11,992 nt of DNA from Actinomycetota bacterium. Its GTDB lineage: Bacteria; Actinomycetota; Thermoleophilia; Solirubrobacterales; Thermoleophilaceae. The stretch is from contig VAWV01000172.1 of assembly GCA_005883295.1 (NCBI GenBank), forward strand, positions 1 through 11,992. Reading direction: 5' to 3'. Position 1 is the first letter of the stretch; the number at the start of each line of letters is the position of its first letter. Under the pieces are notes generated by a model. That model was given only the letters and a program-made list of their open reading frames with translations, did not search any database and was not told the origin of the DNA. Both the position numbers and the translations under genes were made by a program. Of this stretch, positions 1 through 6,560 are shown one piece after another.

Positions 1-26
1 CAAACACCCCAACAGGATCCGCCCCA

Positions 27-881
27 ATGGACTTCAAGGAGATCCAGTACGAGGTCGCCGACCGCGTTCTCACGATCACGCTCAACCGCCCGGAACGGCT
101 GAACGCGTTCACGCCGACCATGCAATCGGAGCTGATCGAGGCGCTCGAGCACGCGGACGCCGACGACGGGGTCAGCGCGATCGTGGTGACCGGCGCCGGC
201 CGCGGGTTTTGCGCCGGTGCCGACCTCGAGCGCGGCGGCAGCACCTTCGACTGGCGCGAGCGCCAGGCCGACGGCGAGGTGCCGCGCGACGGCGGGGGCC
301 AGTTGACTCTCCGCCTCTTCGACTCGACCAAGCCGGTGATCGCGGCCATCAACGGCCCCGCCGTGGGCGTGGGGATCACGATGACGCTCGCCATGGACGT
401 GCGGCTCGCCGCCGAGGGGGCGAAGATCGGGTTCGTCTTCGCACGGCGGGGGATCGTGCCCGAGGCCTGCTCGAGCTGGTTCCTCCCGCGCGCGGTGGGG
501 ATCAGCCGGGCCGTGGAGTGGACCGCCACCGGGCGGGTCTTTCCAGCGGAGGAGGGGCTCGAGGCGGGACTGTTCCGGAGCCTGCACCCGGCGGACCAGG
601 TCCTGCCCGCCGCCCGCGAGCTGGCCCGGGAGATCGCGGACAACACGGCACCCGTCTCGGTCGCGCTGGCCCGCCGGATGATGTGGCGGATGCTCGGCGC
701 GCCGCATCCGATGGAGGCGCACCGCGCCGACTCACGCGGCATGTTCGCCCGCGGGCAGTCCGACGACGCCCGCGAGGGTGTGACCTCCTTCCTGGAGAAG
801 CGCCCGCCGAGCTTCACCGACCGCGTGAGCGACGGCCTGCCGGACGTCATGCCCTGGGGGGAGGAGCCGGCCTTCTCGTGA
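27..881 (+). CDS. Crotonase-superfamily protein (enoyl-CoA hydratase/isomerase-like)
   Basis: This 284-residue protein is of normal length for a crotonase-superfamily acyl-CoA enzyme. The two oxyanion-hole segments are clear: FCAGADL (residues 61-67) and INGPAVGVG (108-116), after an N-terminal LNRPERLNAF motif. Aligning by eye to rat mitochondrial enoyl-CoA hydratase, the two catalytic glutamates (E144 and E164 there) become Thr120 and Phe138. A glutamate, E146 in GIVPEACSSW, sits where Eci1/ECI2-type enoyl-CoA isomerases carry their acid. The protein probably acts on an acyl-CoA in the cytoplasm, more likely by isomerisation or another crotonase reaction than by classical hydration. The exact substrate cannot be read. 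The ATG at 27 has an AGGA 9 nt upstream. The alpha/beta-hydrolase gene begins 22 nt downstream on the same strand, so co-transcription is possible. Family assignment is firm; reaction type is inferred. Confidence 0.93.
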   Translation: MDFKEIQYEVADRVLTITLNRPERLNAFTPTMQSELIEALEHADADDGVSAIVVTGAGRGFCAGADLERGGSTFDWRERQADGEVPRDGGGQLTLRLFDSTKPVIAAINGPAVGVGITMTLAMDVRLAAEGAKIGFVFARRGIVPEACSSWFLPRAVGISRAVEWTATGRVFPAEEGLEAGLFRSLHPADQVLPAARELAREIADNTAPVSVALARRMMWRMLGAPHPMEAHRADSRGMFARGQSDDAREGVTSFLEKRPPSFTDRVSDGLPDVMPWGEEPAFS

Positions 882-889
882 CCGGTGGC

Positions 890-895
890 TAGATT
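890..895 (+). promoter_or_regulatory. Possible -10 element (TAGATT) just upstream of the hydrolase start
   Basis: TAGATT matches the TANNNT -10 pattern and lies 8 nt before the ATG at 904. There is no Shine-Dalgarno sequence in the 22-nt gap and no convincing -35. If it is used, transcription would begin at or next to the start codon and give a leaderless mRNA. Three other genes in the window show the same arrangement. Confidence 0.3.
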
Positions 896-903
896 GATCG
901 GCT

Positions 904-1812
904 ATGCCTGAGCAGTTCTGCCGGGTGAGCCCCGAGATCGAGCTCTGCTACGAGACGTTCGGCGATCCCGCCGAGCCGACCGCCCTTCTGGTGATGGGCC
1001 TGGCCACGCAGATGATCGCGTGGCCGGACGACTTCTGCCGCGAGCTGGCCGGCCGCGGCTTTCACGTCGTCCGCTTCGACAACCGCGACATCGGCAAGTC
1101 GACGCACATCGCGGCCCGGCCGCCAACCCTCTTCCAACTGCTCCGCCGGAGCAAGCGCGCCGCGAGCTACACGCTCGCCGACATGGCGGAGGACGCGGCG
1201 GGCCTCCTGCGCGAGCTGGACCTCGCGCCGGCGCACGTGATCGGGGCCTCGATGGGCGGGATGATCGCCCAGACGCTTGCGGCCCGGCGGCCGGAGCTCG
1301 TCCTCTCGCTCACGTCGATCATGTCGACCACCGGCAGCCGCCGGGTCGGCCAGCCCGCCCTGCGCCTCTTCCCGATGCTCGCGAGCCGGCCGCCCACGGG
1401 CAGGGAGGCGGCTATCGAGCGAGCGGACAAGGTGTTCTCAATGATCGGCTCACGCGGACTGCCGCGCGACGACGAGCACATCCGCGAGGTGGCGGCCCGC
1501 AGCTACGACCGCGGGCGCGGGGACGGTGCTGGGCAGGCGCGCCAGCTCGCCGCGATCACCGCCTCCGGGAACCGCACGGCGGAGCTGCGGCGGATCACGG
1601 CTCCCACGCTTGCGATCCATGGGACGGGCGACCCGCTGATTCGCCCCTCGGGTGGGCGGGCGACCGTCCGCGCCATCCCCGGCGCCCGCCTGATGACGAT
1701 CGAGGGCATGGGTCACGACCTGCCGCGCGCGGCGTGGTCGAGGATCATCGAGGGGATCGTGGAGAACGCGGGTCGCGCGGCGGCGACGAGGCCCGCTGCG
1801 GCGGCGGCCTGA
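904..1812 (+). CDS. Alpha/beta-hydrolase fold protein (RdmC-like esterase group)
   Basis: This 302-residue protein is an alpha/beta hydrolase. The N-terminal half carries the oxyanion segment VMGLATQMIAWPDDFC (30-45) and FDNRDIGKST (58-67), which are typical of the subgroup containing aclacinomycin methylesterase RdmC. The catalytic triad can be assigned: Ser116 in GASMGG, Asp243 in HGTGDPL and His271 in GMGHD. There is no signal peptide, so it should be cytoplasmic. The substrate is unknown; carboxyl ester or lactone hydrolysis is the usual activity. The last 15 residues are Ala-rich and look like an unconserved tail. It follows the crotonase gene by 22 nt, so both may serve one acyl or ester catabolic route. 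That is inference from position only. Confidence 0.92.
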   Translation: MPEQFCRVSPEIELCYETFGDPAEPTALLVMGLATQMIAWPDDFCRELAGRGFHVVRFDNRDIGKSTHIAARPPTLFQLLRRSKRAASYTLADMAEDAAGLLRELDLAPAHVIGASMGGMIAQTLAARRPELVLSLTSIMSTTGSRRVGQPALRLFPMLASRPPTGREAAIERADKVFSMIGSRGLPRDDEHIREVAARSYDRGRGDGAGQARQLAAITASGNRTAELRRITAPTLAIHGTGDPLIRPSGGRATVRAIPGARLMTIEGMGHDLPRAAWSRIIEGIVENAGRAAATRPAAAAA

Positions 1813-1942
1813 GCTCGGCCGAGCCATTCGCGGGCCAGGCCAGCGCCAGCTCGTCCAGCCGCGCAAGCCGGTAGCGGCGGAGCGCGTCGCCGGCGGCGGG
1901 GTGTGGAACCAGCGTCAGGCGGGTGATTCGCGGGTTCGCCAC
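1745..1942 (-). CDS. Doubtful small ORF, 65 residues, unknown function
   Basis: A minus-strand frame runs from a GTG at 1942 to a stop at 1745. It covers part of the 241-bp gap between the hydrolase and decarboxylase genes and overlaps the hydrolase 3' end by 68 nt. Its codons are strongly G/C at position three in the non-overlapping part (NPRITRLTLVPHPAAG onward), with a plausible helical stretch RRYRLARLDELALAW. The C-terminal part, antisense to the hydrolase, is Pro/Arg/Ser-rich and looks like shadow sequence. No Shine-Dalgarno sequence or -10 motif is evident. I recognise no family. It could be a real small gene, the decayed end of an older gene or chance. Confidence 0.25.
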   Translation of the reverse strand: MANPRITRLTLVPHPAAGDALRRYRLARLDELALAWPANGSAELRPPPQRASSPPRDPRSPRSPR

Positions 1943-2053
1943 GGTTTCGAATGATCGTCCGCGCGCGCAGGCGCGCAAATGGCCCGGCGTACAAGATTCG
2001 GAGCGCGGCGACCGACCGGACGTACAGGCAGCGCGGGTAGGGTCCGCTCCGGA
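1813..2053. other. Intergenic gap between hydrolase and decarboxylase genes
   Basis: These 241 bases hold no confident gene. They contain the doubtful minus-strand small ORF and a GC-rich near-palindrome (GCGCGC AG GCGCGC, 1963-1976). A plus-strand frame opens at ATG 1979 and runs into the decarboxylase, but its first 25 residues are low-complexity basic sequence not expected in that family. The candidate decarboxylase promoter is at the right end. Confidence 0.6.
2038..2043 (+). promoter_or_regulatory. Possible -10 element (TAGGGT) for the decarboxylase gene
   Basis: TAGGGT fits TANNNT and lies 10 nt before the chosen ATG at 2054. No good Shine-Dalgarno sequence precedes that ATG; only TCCGGA is present. 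The arrangement supports the ATG at 2054 rather than 1979, because transcription would begin near 2050. The -35 region (around 2014-2019, GACCGG) is not convincing. Confidence 0.3.
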
Positions 2054-3364
2054 ATGAGCATTCGCGAGGACGGGGCTGCCGCGGTCGATTGGGTGGCCCG
2101 CTACCTCGAGCGGGTCCCGGAGCTGCCTGTGCTGGCGCAGGTCGAGCCCGGCGAGATCCGCTCGCGGCTCCCGGAATCCGCGCCGGAGGAGGGCGAGCCC
2201 TTCGACGCGGTGCTGCGCGACCTAGACGAGGTGCTGATGCCGGGGATCACGAACTGGCAGCACCCACGCTTCTTCGCGTACTTCGCGGTCACGAGCTCCG
2301 AGCCGGCCATGCTCGCCGAGCTGATCGCCGCGGCGCTCAACCAGGTGGCGATCCTGTGGCGGACGGCACCGGCATCGACGGAGCTCGAGGCCGTCGTGCT
2401 CGACTGGGTCGCGCAGCTCGTCGGGCTGCCCCGCGCCTGGCACGGTCACATCGAGGACACGGCGTCAACCTCCACGCTGGCGGCACTGATCGTCGCGAGG
2501 CACGTGACCGGCCGCGAGGCGGTGGTGTGCTCCGAGCACGCGCACTCCTCGGTGGACAAGGCCGCGCGGATGCTCGGCATGGAGCTGCGAAAGGTCACGG
2601 TCGACGAACAGTTCCGGATGCGCCCGGATGCCCTCCAGCTCGACGGCGTGGCCGCGGTGGTCGCCACGGTGGGCACGACCTCGACCACCTCGGTGGATCC
2701 CATCGCGGACATCGCGCGGGCCTGCCGCGATGCGGGCGCCTGGCTGCACGTGGACGCGGCGTACGCCGGCGGCGCGATGGTCTGCCCGGAGCTGCGGTGG
2801 GCGTTCGAGGGAGTCGAGATGGCGGACTCGCTCGTGATCAACGCGCACAAGTGGCTGTTCACGCCGGTCGACTGCTCGCTGCTCTGGACGCGCCGGCCGG
2901 ACGACTTCCGCGACGCTTTCAGCCTCGTGCCGGAGTACCTGCGGACGCCAGACTCCGAGGACGCCCTGAGCCTCAGCGAGTACGGCCCCGCGCTCGGGCG
3001 CAGGTTCCGCTCTCTCAAGCTGTGGGCCGTGCTGCGATGCCTGGGGCGGGCGGGGCTCCAGGACCGGATCCGGCGCGCGATCGCCCTCGCCGAGCTGTTC
3101 GAGGGCTGGGTGCGCGAAGAGCCGGGCTGGGAGCTCTGCGCCCCGCGTCCCTTCTCGGTGGTCTGCTTCCGCCGCGACGCGCCGGACGAGGCGAACGAGG
3201 CGCTGCTCGAGAGGGTGAACCGCAGCGGCGAGGCCTACATCTCGCACACGCGGCTGAACGGGCGCTACGTGCTGCGGCTCGCCGTGGGCCACGAGCGCAC
3301 CACCGAGGACGACGTGCGGGCTGCTTGGGACCTCATCAGGCGCGAGGCGCTTCGCGTACCTTGA
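2054..3364 (+). CDS. PLP-dependent decarboxylase, aromatic-L-amino-acid decarboxylase type (group II)
   Basis: The 436-residue product is a pyridoxal-phosphate group II decarboxylase, which removes the carboxyl group from an amino acid to give an amine. Visible landmarks are NWQHPRFFAYF (67-77), SPA-like TAPASTELE (104-112), DTAS (135-138, phosphate-binding region), EHAHSS with His164 stacking on PLP, HVDAAYAGG with Asp234 contacting the pyridine nitrogen, and Lys266 in NAHKW forming the Schiff base. LGRRFRSLKLW (314-324) is also typical. Tyr295 aligns with human DDC Tyr332, the residue that marks decarboxylases rather than aldehyde synthases. The Pro-Thr pair of human DDC (P81-T82) is Ala-Val here, so substrate preference may differ. 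Start 2054 is chosen because family homology begins there; the 25 residues upstream are basic low complexity. The GFA-type gene starts 5 nt after the stop. Whether Tyr, Trp, Phe or Dopa is the substrate cannot be told. Confidence 0.94.
   Translation: MSIREDGAAAVDWVARYLERVPELPVLAQVEPGEIRSRLPESAPEEGEPFDAVLRDLDEVLMPGITNWQHPRFFAYFAVTSSEPAMLAELIAAALNQVAILWRTAPASTELEAVVLDWVAQLVGLPRAWHGHIEDTASTSTLAALIVARHVTGREAVVCSEHAHSSVDKAARMLGMELRKVTVDEQFRMRPDALQLDGVAAVVATVGTTSTTSVDPIADIARACRDAGAWLHVDAAYAGGAMVCPELRWAFEGVEMADSLVINAHKWLFTPVDCSLLWTRRPDDFRDAFSLVPEYLRTPDSEDALSLSEYGPALGRRFRSLKLWAVLRCLGRAGLQDRIRRAIALAELFEGWVREEPGWELCAPRPFSVVCFRRDAPDEANEALLERVNRSGEAYISHTRLNGRYVLRLAVGHERTTEDDVRAAWDLIRREALRVP
3357..3362 (+). 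promoter_or_regulatory. Possible -10 element (TACCTT) before the GFA-type gene
   Basis: TACCTT lies in the last codons of the decarboxylase gene, 7 nt before the ATG at 3370. The GFA gene has no clear Shine-Dalgarno sequence. The site could give a leaderless transcript, but coupled translation from the decarboxylase mRNA explains the arrangement equally well. Confidence 0.2.
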
Positions 3365-3369
3365 CGGGC

Positions 3370-3789
3370 ATGCCAGCGGAGGTTCCGCTCACGGGCGGGT
3401 GCATGTGCGGAGGTGTCCGGTTCGAGATCGGCCGCCCTCTCGGTCCGGCGAGCTACTGCCACTGCACGCGCTGCCAGCGCCGGACGGGCACGGCCGCGTC
3501 CGCGCAGGCTCGGGTCGAGCCGGGTTCGCTCAGGGTGCTCCAGGGCTCCGAGCTGGTCCGCGAGTACCAGCCGCCCGCCGGATTCGCGAAGGCGTTCTGC
3601 TCCACCTGCGGGTCCGCCCTGTGGAGCCGGCACCCGGACGAGGCCGAGCCCTTCAGCGTCCGCCTCGGCGCGTTCGACTCGGACCCCGGCGTCCGGCCCG
3701 GCTACCGCCAGTTCGTCGCCTACGCATGCGCTTGGGAGGAGGTCCCCGACGATGGCCTGCCGCGTCATCCGGAGAGCGGCCGGGCGTAA
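3370..3789 (+). CDS. GFA/CENP-V-type zinc-binding protein
   Basis: This 139-residue protein has the fold signature of the GFA family, named after glutathione-dependent formaldehyde-activating enzyme. It carries GGCMCGGVRF with Cys11 and Cys13, then YCHCTRCQRRTG with Cys30, Cys32 and Cys35, and FCSTCGS with Cys77 and Cys80. In characterised Gfa, the outer cysteines (here C11, C13, C77, C80) hold a structural zinc and the CxCxxC cluster holds a second zinc. All seven are present. The length is typical for these small cytoplasmic proteins, whose real substrates are mostly unknown; the formaldehyde role should not be assumed. The start is 5 nt after the decarboxylase stop, so co-expression with it is likely. 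Its last 38 nt overlap the start of the next gene in another frame. Confidence 0.9.
   Translation: MPAEVPLTGGCMCGGVRFEIGRPLGPASYCHCTRCQRRTGTAASAQARVEPGSLRVLQGSELVREYQPPAGFAKAFCSTCGSALWSRHPDEAEPFSVRLGAFDSDPGVRPGYRQFVAYACAWEEVPDDGLPRHPESGRA
3735..3742 (+). promoter_or_regulatory. Shine-Dalgarno site GGAGGAGG for the beta-propeller gene
   Basis: GGAGGAGG lies inside the GFA coding sequence, 9 nt before the ATG at 3752. It is one of the strongest ribosome-binding sites in the window. It fixes the start of the secreted propeller gene despite the 38-nt overlap. Confidence 0.7.
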
Positions 3790-4915
3790 CGCGCTGCTGG
3801 TCGCGGCGCTCGTCTGCGCCGGCCTCGCGCTGCCGGCCGGTGCCGCCGCCCGCCCGGTGCTGTTCGTGGGCAACAGCGAGGACGGGACCGTCACGCTGGT
3901 CGACGCCCACCGCCTTCGGGTGATCGGCCACCTCAACGCGATCCCGGACGGGAACACCCCGCAGGACCCCGCCCAGGCGGCGATCTATCCGCTGATCGTG
4001 GCGGCGAAGGGCGTGAACTACGTCCAGGGGCTCGCCGTGTCGCCGAACGGGCGCACGCTGTACATCTCGCGCGGCTACCTGGGCGACGTGGCCGCGTTCA
4101 GGATCGCCGACGGGCACGAGCTGTGGCGCCTCCAGATCAACGGGATCCGCGCCGACCACGTGGCTCTCGCGCCGGACGGCAGCCGCCTGTTCGTGTCGGC
4201 GCTCACGGCGAACGAGGTGCAGGTGATCGACACCCGGACGCACTCGTTCGTGGGTGCGTTCCCGACCGGCGATTGGCCGCACGTCCTCGAGTTCGCACCC
4301 CACGGCTACATCTGGAACGGCAGCCTCGGAAACCAGCTCGAGCCGTCCGGGCACGACGGCAGGAAACAGCTGACGATGGCCGACCCGCGCACGCTGCAGG
4401 TGAAGCGCACGCTGCAGTTCGACGCCGGCGTCCGCCCGTTCGCGTTCACCCGCGATGGGCGGCGGGCGTACGTCCAGCTGTCGTATCTGAACGGCTTCAT
4501 CGTGGTCGACCCGCTCACCGGCCACACGCTGCGCACCAAGAACCTCCCCGTTCGCGGGCCGGGGAAGAACATGTCGCCGAGCCAGTATCCGAACCAGGCC
4601 GCCCACCACGGGATTGCGCTGTCGCCGGGGGATAGGACGATCTGCGACGCGGCCACGATCTCGAACTACGTGGCACTGGTGGCCCGCCGGACGCTCAGGA
4701 CGCGGGCCCTGATCCCGGTGGGCGACCAGCCCGCCGAGGCCGAGACCAGCGCCGACGGGCGCTACTGCTTCGTCACCGACCGCGGGCCCGCCAGCAACAG
4801 CCTCTCGGTGATCTCGTACCGCCACGGGCGGGAGGTGAAGCGGCTGCGGATGGGCGAGCACCCGCAGGAGGAGACGGAGGCGGCCGTCCCGGAATCGGTG
4901 CTGCGCGGGCTCTAG
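3752..4915 (+). CDS. Secreted YVTN-type beta-propeller repeat protein
   Basis: This 387-residue protein has an N-terminal export signal: a basic n-region MACRVIRRAAGRN, a hydrophobic core (about 14-30) and an Ala-rich end with likely cleavage near residue 33. The rest is a repeat beta-propeller of the YVTN/lactonase-like type. Blade motifs of the form SPNGRTLYIS recur at about 97-106 (SPNGRTLYIS), 140-149 (APDGSRLFVS), 232-241 (FTRDGRRAYV), 290-299 (LSPGDRTICD) and 332-342 (TSADGRYCFVT). Each is followed by a strand such as NEVQVIDT or GFIVVDPLTG. Such proteins sit outside the membrane and usually bind ligands or partners; enzymatic activity cannot be inferred. The ATG at 3752 is the only start that keeps the signal peptide. 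It overlaps the GFA gene by 38 nt, and its TAG stop overlaps the stop of the convergent M14 peptidase gene. Confidence 0.88.
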   Translation: MACRVIRRAAGRNALLVAALVCAGLALPAGAAARPVLFVGNSEDGTVTLVDAHRLRVIGHLNAIPDGNTPQDPAQAAIYPLIVAAKGVNYVQGLAVSPNGRTLYISRGYLGDVAAFRIADGHELWRLQINGIRADHVALAPDGSRLFVSALTANEVQVIDTRTHSFVGAFPTGDWPHVLEFAPHGYIWNGSLGNQLEPSGHDGRKQLTMADPRTLQVKRTLQFDAGVRPFAFTRDGRRAYVQLSYLNGFIVVDPLTGHTLRTKNLPVRGPGKNMSPSQYPNQAAHHGIALSPGDRTICDAATISNYVALVARRTLRTRALIPVGDQPAEAETSADGRYCFVTDRGPASNSLSVISYRHGREVKRLRMGEHPQEETEAAVPESVLRGL

Positions 4916-5685
4916 CCGGCGGCGATCGCGTGCAGCGCGCCCAGGAGGCGCTCCGAGAGCGCGTGCGAAACCCGGCCGGGGGGAAGCTCGACCACGAATG
5001 CGGTGGTGGCCGGAAGCACGTGGTTCTGCCACCCGACAGCGCTCCCCGGATAGCGCGTGAGTCGCGTCTCGCGCATACCGGCGAGCCGCGCGAAGCGTCG
5101 CTCGACCGCGGGATCTCCACCCGATTGGTCCACCACCGCGAGCGGCTGGTGGAACCACACGGTCACGTGCGGCCGCGCGCGCAGGATGAACCGCTCCGCG
5201 AGCCGCGCCTCCGGCGCGTACAGCGCACGCGGGCCGGAGTACTGGCCGCTCTGGTGCGAGAGCGGTCGCCACCGCCACGGGAGGTTGCGGTTCAGGTCGA
5301 TGCCCTGGGCGTTCTGCCGCGTGTCCGCGGCCACGCCGTCCGGGTTCAGGTCGTCGATCACCCAGACGTGTGCCGCGGGCGGGTGGGCCTCGAGCGCCCG
5401 CGCCACGGGAATCCCGGCGGGCTCGTTGCCGTGGATGCACCCGACCAGCAGCAGCGATGTGGGGAGCCGCCGGTCGCCGAGCTCGACCGCGTAGATCGCG
5501 CGACCGTCGACGGAGCGCCCCAGCAGCACGCGGCGGGTCAGCGGTAGGCTTCGACGCCGCCCCGCAGCAGCGCGGCGCCCTGAGTGATGTGAGCGCGCGG
5601 CCCCTCCGGTCAATGCTTCCGCCAGAGCTACGGAGGCCGCAACGGCGGCTGTGGCAACGAGCACGAAGCGCCACCGCGCGCTCAC
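4912..5685 (-). CDS. Exported M14-type zinc peptidase (carboxypeptidase / murein-peptide-amidase-like)
   Basis: The 257-residue product has an N-terminal hydrophobic segment (about 7-24), acting as a signal peptide or anchor, then a basic linker (31-52) and a compact M14 metallopeptidase domain. Zinc ligands are visible as His85 and Glu88 in GCIHGNEPAG and His179 in WFHQP. Substrate-binding residues include Arg123 in the DTRQNAQG stretch and Asn132-Arg133 in GIDLNRN. Glu233 in FVVELPPG is the likely catalytic base. YSGPRALYAPEA (149-160) resembles the bacterial MpaA-like branch, which cuts peptidoglycan tripeptides at the gamma-D-Glu-DAP bond. That substrate is only suggested here. The GTG start at 5685 has GGAGG 8 nt upstream. 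The gene lies 56 bp downstream of the ABC permease gene, beyond a hairpin, so it may be a separate unit. Its TAG stop shares CTAG with the convergent propeller gene. Confidence 0.88.
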   Translation of the reverse strand: MSARWRFVLVATAAVAASVALAEALTGGAARSHHSGRRAAAGRRRSLPLTRRVLLGRSVDGRAIYAVELGDRRLPTSLLLVGCIHGNEPAGIPVARALEAHPPAAHVWVIDDLNPDGVAADTRQNAQGIDLNRNLPWRWRPLSHQSGQYSGPRALYAPEARLAERFILRARPHVTVWFHQPLAVVDQSGGDPAVERRFARLAGMRETRLTRYPGSAVGWQNHVLPATTAFVVELPPGRVSHALSERLLGALHAIAAG

Positions 5686-5693
5686 CTCACAAT

Positions 5694-5698
5694 CCTCC
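5694..5698 (-). promoter_or_regulatory. Shine-Dalgarno site GGAGG for the M14 peptidase gene
   Basis: On the minus strand GGAGG precedes the GTG at 5685 by 8 nt. It supports this non-ATG start, which also gives an N-terminal export signal. Confidence 0.65.
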
Positions 5699-5723
5699 GC
5701 TCATGGCCTGAACGCGTCCTGAA

Positions 5724-5740
5724 AGCCGCGGCGCGCGGCT
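5724..5740 (-). terminator. GC-rich hairpin after the ABC permease gene, possible terminator
   Basis: AGCCGCG-GCG-CGCGGCT forms a perfect 7-bp stem with a 3-nt loop directly after the permease stop (5742-5744). Read on the minus strand the stem is followed only by TTTC, so it is a weak intrinsic terminator or an attenuator. Its position fits the end of the LolA-ABC operon. Confidence 0.4.
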
Positions 5741-5741
5741 C

Positions 5742-6560
5742 TCAGCCGCCCGCCACGTCGCGGCGCAGGAACACCAGGTAGCCCGCCGCCAGCGCGGGGA
5801 GGGCATAGAGCGGGCAGACCCAGGCGGCGTGCCCGATCGGCGCCCAGTCGACGGGCTGCCGGAGGAGCCCCTCCCAGGCGTCGAACTGCGAGCTGAGCAG
5901 GTAGGGCCTCGTTCCACCGAGCCCGGGGAGGACGCCGATCAACTGCATCATCAGGGAGAACATGAGCGTGCCGACCACGGCCGCAGCGCTGTTGCGGGTG
6001 ATCGTCGAGAGGAGCAGCCCGATGCACGCGAGCGCGAGGATTGGCAGCAAGTACACCAGCAGGCTCGCCCCGATCAGCCCGAGCGCGCTCGGCGCGGACA
6101 CCTTCGTGCCGGAGAGCGTGGTGAGCGGCTTGAACCCAGACACGAGACTGCCGGCCGCGACCGCGACTGCGCCGTTCAGGAGGATCGCGACCACGGCGTA
6201 GGTGACCGCAGCCAGCACCTTCCCGCCGAATATCTGGCCTCGTTCGAGCGAGCGGGTGAGGATCGTCTTGAGCGTGCCGTTGTGATCCTCGGAGGCGACG
6301 ATGTCGCCGGCCACGAGGGCGGTGATCAGCGGGAACATCCAGACTGCGCCGAAGAGCAGGATCACCAGCGGGATGGCCAGCCCCGTCTGGTGGATGTAGC
6401 GACCGAACGCGACCTCGTTGGGGTGGCCGTTGCGAACGCTGACGGCGATGGCGAAGAGGATCGGCACGATCGCCGCCGCCCCGAGGCCGAGGTAGGTGCG
6501 CTTCTGGAAGCGGAGCTTGTGGAGCTCCCAGCGGTAGACGGTGAGGATCCCCGGGTTCAC
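5742..6560 (-). CDS. ABC-2-type transporter permease
   Basis: This 272-residue polytopic membrane protein has about six hydrophobic segments (near 24-41, 60-83, 115-140, 160-184, 190-212 and 246-265). The segment AGDIVASEDHNGTLKTIL (84-101), followed by SLERGQIFGGK, is the cytoplasmic GTLK-type motif of ABC-2 permeases of the bacitracin/NatB-like export group, which contacts the ATPase. The GTG start at 6560 is chosen because its GTG overlaps the TGA stop of the ATPase gene as GTGA, a classic coupled start. The open frame upstream is only a shadow of the ATPase gene. It should pair with the adjacent ATPase to export or move a hydrophobic or peptide substrate, which is unknown. The last residues are LVFLRRDVAGG, so the protein ends right after its final membrane segment. 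Confidence 0.92.
   Translation of the reverse strand: MNPGILTVYRWELHKLRFQKRTYLGLGAAAIVPILFAIAVSVRNGHPNEVAFGRYIHQTGLAIPLVILLFGAVWMFPLITALVAGDIVASEDHNGTLKTILTRSLERGQIFGGKVLAAVTYAVVAILLNGAVAVAAGSLVSGFKPLTTLSGTKVSAPSALGLIGASLLVYLLPILALACIGLLLSTITRNSAAAVVGTLMFSLMMQLIGVLPGLGGTRPYLLSSQFDAWEGLLRQPVDWAPIGHAAWVCPLYALPALAAGYLVFLRRDVAGG

Noticed and set aside
1963..1976. GCGCGC-AG-GCGCGC palindrome as terminator or operator
   Set aside because: The loop is only 2 nt, there is no T tract on either strand, and alternating GC runs are common in this DNA.
1979..2053. N-terminal extension of the decarboxylase from ATG 1979
   Set aside because: The 25 extra residues are basic low complexity and the family alignment begins at the Met of 2054.
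3653..5674. 673-codon minus-strand open frame
   Set aside because: It is a high-GC shadow of the propeller and M14 genes; composition is Arg/Ala/Pro repeats with no motif, and it conflicts with two well-supported genes.
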